Of a stretch of 6,575 nt of DNA, positions 1-6,575 are shown in pieces. Position numbers and translations under genes: made by a program. How positions within the stretch are numbered: position 1 is the stretch's first letter; each line of letters starts with the position of its first letter. Below the pieces are notes generated by a model, which worked only from the letters and a program-made list of their open reading frames with translations, did no database searches and was not told where the DNA came from. This DNA is from an uncultured Archangium sp. (GTDB lineage Bacteria > Myxococcota > Myxococcia > Myxococcales > Myxococcaceae), in NCBI GenBank assembly GCA_937875615.1, contig CALNBU010000205.1, positions 1 through 6,575 on the forward strand, written 5' to 3'.

Positions 1-903
1 AGCGTCGACCACCGAGCCCAGGTAGATGATGCCGCTGCTGTCGGCGTCGAGCAGGTTGAGCGCGAACACCCGCATGCCCAGCGAGAGCTGCCGCGTGAAG
101 CGGTGTTGCCTGGTCTGTTTGTCGACGGCCGTGACCGCCACCGTCCCCGAGGCGCCGTCGACGATGCCCGCCGTCAGGTAGGACTTGTTGTCGCCGGCGG
201 GGCGGCCCGGCACCTCCAACCGCTGCGCGTCGGCCTTGCCGGAGCTGTCTCCGATGCGCACCGAGTCGCCGTGCTCGCGCTCGACGTACACGTCGTCGCC
301 GTCAGAGAAGAGGCCGGTGGAGGCGCCGCCCTCTTCGAGCCCCTTGCCCTCGAGCGGCAGCTCTCCGCGCGGCGTGCCGTCGGGGCCGATGACCGCGACC
401 GCCTTGTCGACCAGCCGGTCCATCACCAGCGCGGTGCCGTCGGCGGTCACCGCCACGTCCTGCGCGGCCTGCACCGGCAGCGGCACGGTCTCCAGCGGCT
501 TGCCGTGCTTGTCGAGCTTCACCAGCCGCCCGTTGACCTGGTCCAGCACCCACATGTTGCCCAGGGCGTCGATGGTGAAGCTCATGGGGGCCTCCGGGTT
601 GGCCTCGTCGGGCCGCGACCGGCCCAGCTGGCCTTCGCCGCTGCCCCAGCCGAACCGCGCCAGGGTGGTGCCTTGACCTGCCGCGGCCTCGGGCACTCCG
701 CCGTCGGCCGTCGCCGCCGCGCGCAGGGCCTCCACCGCGCGCTTCGACCGTTGCCTGGCGGCGTCGTCGGCGGGCTGCCGCGCGGGCTCCAGGTCCAGCA
801 CCTCGATGGCGGGGGCGGGGCTGCTCACCAGCCAGCCCACCAATGCGGCGGTCACCAGCACCAACACCGCCGCGACGACTCCCAGCTGCGTCTTCCGGCT
901 CAT
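1..903 (-). CDS. Membrane-anchored NHL/beta-propeller-like protein (C-terminus beyond window)
   Basis: The reading frame is open from an ATG at 903-901 to the left edge, giving 301 residues without a stop; the C-terminus lies outside the window. Residues 1-4 (MSRK) are basic and residues 6-27 form one strong hydrophobic segment, so this is a signal anchor or uncleaved signal peptide with the rest outside the cytoplasm. Residues about 40-80 are a charged, Ala/Pro-rich linker. From about 82 the chain has propeller-like repeats: residues 108-143 (IDALGNMWVLDQVNGRLVKL) and 147-184 (VTADGTALVMDRLVDKAVAV) share the pattern 'D..GN/TAxVxDxxxxxxVxxxxxxGxP' of NHL or similar blades. Such propellers usually bind proteins or other ligands; no catalytic motif is visible and the partner is unknown. 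No clear Shine-Dalgarno precedes the ATG. The gene diverges from the NlpC/P60 lipoprotein gene, which could mean a shared control region. I am confident of the gene and topology, less so of the exact propeller family. Confidence 0.75.
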   Translation of the reverse strand, partial: MSRKTQLGVVAAVLVLVTAALVGWLVSSPAPAIEVLDLEPARQPADDAARQRSKRAVEALRAAATADGGVPEAAAGQGTTLARFGWGSGEGQLGRSRPDEANPEAPMSFTIDALGNMWVLDQVNGRLVKLDKHGKPLETVPLPVQAAQDVAVTADGTALVMDRLVDKAVAVIGPDGTPRGELPLEGKGLEEGGASTGLFSDGDDVYVEREHGDSVRIGDSSGKADAQRLEVPGRPAGDNKSYLTAGIVDGASGTVAVTAVDKQTRQHRFTRQLSLGMRVFALNLLDADSSGIIYLGSVVDA

Positions 904-960
904 GAGGTGGGGTGAAAGCACGTCACGTCGGCGCCGTCACCCGCCCTCATTTCGGACAGT

Positions 961-977
961 TGTTCTGGAATCGAACA
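961..977. promoter_or_regulatory. Inverted repeat TGTTC-N7-GAACA, candidate operator
   Basis: A perfect 5-base inverted repeat with a 7-base spacer (TGTTCTGGAATCGAACA) lies in the 161-base gap between divergent genes. Its size and symmetry fit a site for a dimeric regulator. It resembles LexA half-sites (GTTC/GAAC), but the orientation differs from the alphaproteobacterial direct GTTC-N7-GTTC and the Gram-positive GAAC-N4-GTTC boxes, so I do not assign it to LexA. Function is inferred from position only. Confidence 0.3.
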
Positions 978-981
978 GATC

Positions 982-1018
982 TTTCAGGGGGGTAGTTTGT
1001 AAAAAATTTTCCCTGAAA
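982..1018. promoter_or_regulatory. Inverted repeat TTTCAGGG-N21-CCCTGAAA around an A/T tract
   Basis: Perfect 8-base arms at 982-989 and 1011-1018 flank a 21-base spacer that includes AAAAAATTTT at 1001-1010, the most A/T-rich patch for a long way in this GC-rich DNA. The arms lie about three helical turns apart centre to centre (29 bases), so a dimer could read both on one face of the DNA. An A/T patch here is also where a promoter or bendable DNA would be expected. I could not find a convincing -35/-10 pair on either strand, so no promoter is called. The site lies 47-83 bases upstream of the lipoprotein ATG at 1065. Confidence 0.35.
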
Positions 1019-1064
1019 TGGGCTGCCTTGAGAGCGGCCCGGAGTTCCGGCACGAAACGCGCAA

Positions 1065-1925
1065 ATGGGCCGGCGCATGAAGACCCTCACCAAGACCCTG
1101 ACGACTGTCACCATGCTGGCGCTGGCGGGCTGCGCGGCCGACTCGGAGTTCAGCGCCGCTGCCGGCGAAGAGCTCCTGAGCGTCGACGAGCTGGCGGTGA
1201 CGGCCGACGCGCTGACCTCCAGCGTGCCGGTGGGGTCGACGTTGAAGACCACCGCGAACCTGAACCTCCGCAGCGGCGTCGGCACCGGCTACGCGGTGCG
1301 GCTGGTCATCCCCAAGGGCGCCAACGTGGTCACGGTGAACACCACCCAGCCCTCCGGCGGTTGGTACAACGTGAAGTACAACGGCGTGACGGGCTGGGCG
1401 AGCGGCTCCTACCTGACGCTGGTCTCCACGCCTCCGACCACCTCCACCGTTCGCGATCAGGCCATCGCGCGCGCGCAGACCGGCGTGGGCTTCTCGTACT
1501 GGTGGGGCCACGGGCGCTGGCTGGCCTCCGGCCCGACCAGCAGCAACAAGGGGACCTGCACCGGCAACTGCCCCAGCTGCACGCACGGCGGCAGCTACGG
1601 CGCGGACTGCTCGGGCTACGTGGCCAAGGTGTGGCAGGTGCCGTCGACCAACACCAACGTGGCCACCGACTCGCACCCCTTCGGGACCATCCACTTCGTG
1701 GGCAGCAACGCGCTGTGGACCACCATCAGCCGCGACGCGGCCAAGAAGGGCGACGCCTTCGTCTACAACTCCGGCGGCGCGGGCCACATCGTGGTGTACG
1801 AGTCGGGCGACGCGTGGGGCTCGCTGTGGGCCTACGAGGCGCGCGGCTGCAGCTACGGCATCGTGCACAACCTCCGCAGCCTGACCTCCGCCTACAAGGG
1901 CATCCGTCGCGCCGGCTGGAACTGA
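1065..1925 (+). CDS. Lipoprotein with SH3b domain and NlpC/P60 (C40-type) peptidase domain
   Basis: This 286-residue protein is probably a lipid-anchored cell-wall hydrolase. The N-terminus is a type II signal with lipobox LAGC (Cys23 from the ATG at 1065). An in-frame ATG at 1077 gives a tidier signal (MKTLTK..., Cys19), and neither start has a clear Shine-Dalgarno, so the start is uncertain by four codons. Residues 57-121 form a bacterial SH3 domain (NLNLRSGVGTGY, then GWYNVKYNGVTGWASGSYL), which usually binds peptidoglycan stem peptides. Residues 128-286 match NlpC/P60 cysteine peptidases: the likely nucleophile is Cys182 in ADCSGYV and the likely catalytic His is His241 in GHIVVYESGD. The third position is uncertain, with Glu258 the best guess. 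Unusual is a Cys cluster just before the active site (Cys165, Cys169, Cys172), with a further Cys262. The family normally cleaves gamma-D-Glu-diamino-acid bonds in stem peptides; that activity is inferred here. It converges on the YcxB-like gene with 10 bases between stops. Confidence 0.85.
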   Translation: MGRRMKTLTKTLTTVTMLALAGCAADSEFSAAAGEELLSVDELAVTADALTSSVPVGSTLKTTANLNLRSGVGTGYAVRLVIPKGANVVTVNTTQPSGGWYNVKYNGVTGWASGSYLTLVSTPPTTSTVRDQAIARAQTGVGFSYWWGHGRWLASGPTSSNKGTCTGNCPSCTHGGSYGADCSGYVAKVWQVPSTNTNVATDSHPFGTIHFVGSNALWTTISRDAAKKGDAFVYNSGGAGHIVVYESGDAWGSLWAYEARGCSYGIVHNLRSLTSAYKGIRRAGWN

Positions 1926-1963
1926 AGCGCCGTCGCTACCGCTGCGCTTCCCACACGAAGCGC
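1924..1963. repeat. Triple GAAGCGC/GCGCTTC inverted repeat over two convergent stop codons
   Basis: GAAGCGC occurs at 1924-1930 and 1957-1963, and its exact complement GCGCTTC at 1944-1950. The middle copy can therefore pair with either neighbour, giving a 7-bp stem with a 13-base loop (covering both stop codons) or a 7-bp stem with a 6-base loop (1944-1963). The two genes leave only 10 bases between them, so this is the only structure available for ending either transcript. No T-rich run follows on either strand, so an intrinsic terminator is not established, and part of the repeat encodes the end of the minus-strand protein. Confidence 0.3.
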
Positions 1964-2535
1964 TGCAACAACAGGCAGAAGGCATCGAAGGCCTCCGGTG
2001 ACGCGAACGCAGCGCGCGGCACCAGGAGGCCTTCGTTCATCGCCAGGGACTGAGAGGCGAGGTACACCGCCAGCGCGCCGGGGTTGACGCGCTCGATGCG
2101 CACCTCGCGCCAGGGCACCAGCTGCGCGCCGTCGGACCGCGTCACCAGCAGGCCGCCGGAGGCCGCCGAGAGCTTCACCTTCTCGGTGATGGTGGCGTGC
2201 TCCAGGGCCACCTGCCAGCGCCCGGAGCCCTCTTCGCGCACCGCCTGCCGCGCCGCCCGTCGCGCCGACGAGAAGAAGCCCAGCAGCCACCCGCCGACCC
2301 ACAGCACCGGGAGCGCCACGAGGAAGAGGCACAGCGCGCCCGTCAGCTCGATGCCCACGCGCTGCGTGAAGAAGGCGATGGCGGCGGCGCCCAGCACCAC
2401 CACCACCACCCGCACCAGGCGGGCCCTCGCCAACAGGGAGGTCAGCCGCGCGCGCGTGCCGCGCAGCGGTGCTTCCAGCGCCGCGGGCGTCAGGCGCCGC
2501 GTCTCGAACTCCACCTCGTGAGGCTCCTGCTCCAT
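1936..2535 (-). CDS. Two-helix membrane protein with YcxB-like C-terminal domain
   Basis: This 199-residue protein starts at the ATG at 2535-2533 and ends with TAG at 1938-1936. The frame stays open further upstream, but an earlier start would run into leuS; the ATG gives the sensible N-terminus MEQEPHEVEFETRRLT. Two adjacent hydrophobic segments (about residues 41-59 and 63-88) are followed by a basic stretch (SSARRAARQAVR), which suggests both termini lie in the cytoplasm. The C-terminal part, about residues 108-195, has strands followed by a final helix, with signatures seen in YcxB-like proteins: VPWREV (140-145), a LLVPRAAF motif (170-177) and SPEAFDAFCLLLQRF (179-193). The family's function is not established; the C-terminal fold may be PH-like. 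The gene diverges from leuS with 51 bases between the start codons, and no Shine-Dalgarno is visible. I am confident of gene and topology, moderately so of family. Confidence 0.7.
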   Translation of the reverse strand: MEQEPHEVEFETRRLTPAALEAPLRGTRARLTSLLARARLVRVVVVVLGAAAIAFFTQRVGIELTGALCLFLVALPVLWVGGWLLGFFSSARRAARQAVREEGSGRWQVALEHATITEKVKLSAASGGLLVTRSDGAQLVPWREVRIERVNPGALAVYLASQSLAMNEGLLVPRAAFASPEAFDAFCLLLQRFVWEAQR

Positions 2536-2586
2536 GGTCGGCGGCAGCGTAGACGCAAACGCCGGGCTCCCGTACAAGCCGCCGCC

Positions 2587-5105
<2,519 letters not shown>

Positions 5106-5119
<14 letters not shown>

Positions 5120-5621
5120 GGCCGCGCGGCGCGGCGCGGTGGTGGCGCTGCTGGCGCTGTCGGCCTGCGGCTACCGCTTCGTGGCGCCGCTCAGCCAGCT
5201 GCCAGAGGGCATCCGCGCGGTGCGGGTGCCGATGTTCGACAACCGCACCGCGGAGCCGTCGGCGGAGCTGCTCTTCACCCGGGCGGCGAGAGACGCGCTG
5301 CACCGGGCGGGGCTGCTGGGCGGCGACGACGCGACGGCGGAGCTCAAGGGCAGCGTGGTCAGCATCACCAGCTACGCGTTCATGACCTCGCCCACCCTGC
5401 CGCGACAGCCGGGACAGCGGATGACGGTGACGGTGTCGCTGAAGCTGGAGAACGAAGGGCGGCCGGTGAACGCCGCGACGGTGACGGTGACCGAGGAGTT
5501 CCCCTCTGGCGCCGACGTGCTGCTCACCGAGTCGAACCGGCAACAGGCCCTGCACCGCCTGGCCGAGGCGGCCGTGCGCGAGGGGCTGGAGCGCTTCCAG
5601 ACCACCGGCTCCGCGCGCTGA
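5106..5621 (+). CDS. lptE: LPS-assembly lipoprotein LptE
   Basis: LptE is the outer-membrane lipoprotein that plugs and supports the LptD barrel, which inserts lipopolysaccharide into the outer leaflet. This 171-residue protein starts with a TTG at 5106. An in-frame stop lies at 5100-5102, and the next candidate, GTG at 5139, would cut away the positively charged part of the signal, so TTG is the best start. The signal is WWGEAARRG plus hydrophobic AVVALLAL, with lipobox LSAC (Cys21). The mature chain begins CGYRFVAPLSQLPEGIRAVRVPMFDNRTAEP, the usual LptE/RlpB opening (Cys-Gly-Tyr/Phe, then 'I..V.VP.F.NRT.EP'), followed by alternating strands and a C-terminal helix (RQQALHRLAEAAVREGLERF). The start overlaps the end of leuS by 14 bases, so the two are probably cotranscribed and translationally coupled. 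In E. coli the order is leuS-lptE-holA; holA is not next here. Confidence 0.85.
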
Positions 5622-5646
5622 CCGCCGGAGGTGATCAAACGAACGC

Positions 5647-5690
5647 AGCCCCGACCCATGTCTGGTGATGAACACCAGCGGGGCGGGGCT
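5647..5690 (-). terminator. Strong hairpin between convergent lptE and rpsT
   Basis: AGCCCCG (5647-5653) pairs with CGGGGCT (5684-5690). Inside it CCC (5655-5657) can pair with GGG (5681-5683), and CTGGTG (5662-5667) pairs perfectly with CACCAG (5673-5678) across the 5-base loop ATGAA. It sits 25 bases past the lptE stop and 24 past the rpsT stop. On the minus strand the stem is followed by GCGTTCGTTTG, moderately U-rich, so it best fits termination of rpsT. On the plus strand the next bases are GC-rich with no U run, so termination of lptE here would be less efficient or need Rho. Confidence 0.55.
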
Positions 5691-5714
5691 CGCGGAGCGC
5701 TGCGGGCGAATGGA

Positions 5715-5993
5715 TTACTTGGGCGCTGCGGCCAGCTTCTTCGCCGCGCCCTGCGAGAGGCGGCCGATGCGGCGGCTGGCGTTCTTGGCGTGCAGCACGC
5801 CTTTCTGGGCCGCCTTGGCCAGCGAGGAGGTCGCGGCGGCGATGGCCGTGCGCGCCTTGTCCGAATCGCCCGAAGCGATGGCCGCGCGGGCCGCCTTGAG
5901 CAGGTCCTTGATGTTGCCCTTCACGGCCGAGTTGCGCGCGTTGCGCTTGATGGACTGACGGTTGCGCTTCTGCGCCGACTTGGTGTTCGCCAC
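5715..5993 (-). CDS. rpsT: 30S ribosomal protein S20
   Basis: S20 is a primary 16S rRNA-binding protein of the small subunit, bound near the base of the body. The 92-residue product has the standard opening ANTKSAQKRNRQSIKRNARN, then VKGNIKDLLKAARAAIASGD, then the conserved late part KGVLHAKNASRRIGRLSQ..AKKL. The length is normal for the family (about 85-92), it is rich in Lys, Arg and Ala, and it is predicted to be almost wholly helical. The start is GTG at 5993-5991, set by a clear Shine-Dalgarno 7 bases upstream and by the family N-terminus; the initiator would be Met. The stop is TAA at 5717-5715. It is codirectional with the upstream mazG, 94 bases apart, with a hairpin and a possible promoter between them, so it is probably transcribed on its own. 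Ribosomal protein S20 is known to be autoregulated in E. coli; nothing here shows that directly. Confidence 0.97.
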   Translation of the reverse strand: MANTKSAQKRNRQSIKRNARNSAVKGNIKDLLKAARAAIASGDSDKARTAIAAATSSLAKAAQKGVLHAKNASRRIGRLSQGAAKKLAAAPK

Positions 5994-6000
5994 GAAAATG

Positions 6001-6006
6001 CTCCTT
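6001..6006 (-). promoter_or_regulatory. rpsT: Shine-Dalgarno of rpsT
   Basis: On the minus strand AAGGAG lies 7 bases before the GTG at 5993. It is the best ribosome-binding site in the window; the other genes show none this clear. It settles the non-ATG start. Confidence 0.8.
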
Positions 6007-6018
6007 GGAAAGGAAACT

Positions 6019-6055
6019 GCAAAAGAGACCGCGGCCCTTAGCGGCAGGGCCCCGG
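6019..6055 (-). terminator. Terminator-like hairpin after mazG, in the rpsT leader/promoter region
   Basis: On the minus strand CCG-G-GGCCCT (6055-6046) pairs with AGGGCC-G-CGG (6038-6029). This is nine base pairs with one G-G mismatch and a 7-base loop, followed directly by TCTCTTTTGC (6028-6019). A GC stem plus a U-rich tail is the layout of an intrinsic terminator, here 32 bases past the mazG stop. It could instead act as an attenuator if transcription reads through into rpsT. Confidence 0.5.
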
Positions 6056-6063
6056 AGGGTCAA
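6035..6063 (-). promoter_or_regulatory. rpsT: Possible rpsT promoter (TTGACC-N17-TAAGGG)
   Basis: On the minus strand TTGACC (6063-6058) matches five of six bases of the sigma-70 -35 box and is followed after exactly 17 bases by TAAGGG (6040-6035), a poor -10 element. Transcription would start near 6028, giving an untranslated leader of about 35 bases that carries the Shine-Dalgarno. GC-rich relatives often tolerate weak -10 boxes, but the call rests mainly on the -35 and its spacing. It overlaps the hairpin at 6029-6055. Confidence 0.4.
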
Positions 6064-6087
6064 GCTGTCTCGCGTGCCTGCCGCGGC

Positions 6088-6575
6088 TCAGGGCTGCCGC
6101 TCCTTCGCCTTGGCCTCGTCCCACAGGGCGTCCATCTGCGCCAGGGTCGCCTCGCCGAAGGGCACGCCCTGCGCGCGCAGCCCGGCCTCGACCTGATGGA
6201 AGCGGGTGGTGAAGCGCCGGTTGGCGGCGCGCAGCGCGTCCTCCGGGGCGATGCCGAGGTGGCGGCCGAGGTTGGCCAGCGAGAACAGCGCGTCGCCCAG
6301 CTCGTGTTCCAGGGCCGCGCGGTCGCCCCCGGCGAGGGCCTCCTTGAGCTCGCCCAGCTCTTCGTCGACCTTGCCCAGCACGCCCTTGACGTCGGGCCAG
6401 TCGAAGCCGATGCGCGAGGCCTTCTCGGTCAGGCGCTCGGCCCGCTGCAGCGCCGGCGCGTCCTTCGGCACCCCGTCCAGCACGCTGCCCTCGGAGCCGT
6501 TCTTCGCCTTCCGCCCCTTCGCCTTGAGGCGCGCCCAGTCTTCCAGCACATGGGTCGGGCTCTTGGCGCTCTTGT
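6088..6575 (-). CDS. mazG: Nucleoside triphosphate pyrophosphohydrolase MazG, C-terminal part
   Basis: MazG hydrolyses nucleoside triphosphates to monophosphates plus pyrophosphate, cleaning nucleotide pools and influencing ppGpp responses. The frame is open from the right edge to the TGA at 6090-6088, about 162 residues, so roughly the N-terminal 100 residues of the usual 260-270 lie outside the window. Visible parts are the linker region (SPTHVLEDWARLKAKGRKAK, comparable to the E. coli EVLARWEQIK segment), LDGVPKDAPALQRAERLTEKA, the GFDW motif, and the catalytic metal-binding pattern with acidic helix DEELGELKEAL followed by EHELGDALFSLANLGRHLG (E..ELGD). The end (LRAANRRFTTRFHQVE, then MDALWDEAK) is typical of the family C-terminal domain. 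It is unbroken within the window. It precedes rpsT on the same strand but a terminator-like hairpin separates the two. Confidence 0.9.
   Translation of the reverse strand, partial: KSAKSPTHVLEDWARLKAKGRKAKNGSEGSVLDGVPKDAPALQRAERLTEKASRIGFDWPDVKGVLGKVDEELGELKEALAGGDRAALEHELGDALFSLANLGRHLGIAPEDALRAANRRFTTRFHQVEAGLRAQGVPFGEATLAQMDALWDEAKAKERQP

Noticed and set aside
103..915. A 270-codon plus-strand open frame opposite the NHL-like gene.
   Set aside because: It is codon-aligned antisense to a gene with a clear signal anchor and repeat pattern; its product is an Arg/His/Gly-rich composition artefact of GC-rich DNA.
921..940. Direct repeat CGTCAC at 921-926 and 935-940.
   Set aside because: Six bases with a 14-base period is easily reached by chance in this composition, and no third copy is seen.
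961..977. A LexA (SOS) box.
   Set aside because: The GTTC/GAAC half-sites are in an orientation and spacing that match neither of the well-known LexA box classes, and the flanking genes are not SOS genes.
2395..2412. CAC-codon-like run (CACCACCACCACCACC) suggesting a His-tag-like or microsatellite tract.
   Set aside because: On the coding minus strand it reads as GTG Val codons within the first transmembrane helix (RVVVVVL), ordinary membrane-segment coding.

Overview
The window is GC-rich with third codon positions almost all G or C. It encodes diderm envelope proteins (an LptE-type LPS assembly lipoprotein and an NlpC/P60 lipoprotein) beside housekeeping genes. The protein flavour (a GTG-started S20, LptE next to LeuRS, a lipoprotein SH3b-NlpC/P60 enzyme, a membrane-tethered NHL-like protein) suggests a myxobacterium or close relative (Myxococcota). 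That assignment rests on composition and protein character only. The window is mostly chromosomal core; I see no mobile element, CRISPR array, tRNA or rRNA.

Layout: (1) 1-903, minus strand: the N-terminal 301 residues of a membrane-anchored, beta-propeller-like (NHL-type) protein that runs off the left edge. (2) 904-1064: a divergent intergenic region with two perfect inverted repeats around an A/T tract. (3) 1065-1925, plus strand: a lipoprotein with a bacterial SH3 domain and an NlpC/P60 peptidase domain. It converges, with only 10 bases between stop codons, on (4) 1936-2535, minus strand: a two-helix membrane protein with a YcxB-like C-terminal domain. (5) 2587-5119, plus strand: leuS, leucyl-tRNA synthetase, essentially full length but broken near 2890 by a frameshift that looks like loss of 14 bases. 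(6) 5106-5621, plus strand: lptE, overlapping the end of leuS. (7) 5622-5714: a strong hairpin between convergent genes. (8) 5715-5993, minus strand: rpsT (ribosomal protein S20), with a clear Shine-Dalgarno site and a GTG start. (9) 6088-6575, minus strand: the C-terminal part of mazG, running off the right edge.

The genes fall into two themes. Translation and nucleotide quality control is covered by leuS, rpsT and mazG. Envelope biogenesis or cell-wall remodelling is covered by lptE, the NlpC/P60 lipoprotein, the YcxB-like protein and the NHL-like protein. leuS-lptE is a widely conserved neighbour pair in proteobacteria. I found no convincing new multi-gene system. The points most worth a second look are the leuS break, the cysteine cluster in the NlpC/P60 protein, the paired palindromes at 961-1018, and a terminator-like hairpin that coincides with the rpsT promoter region.
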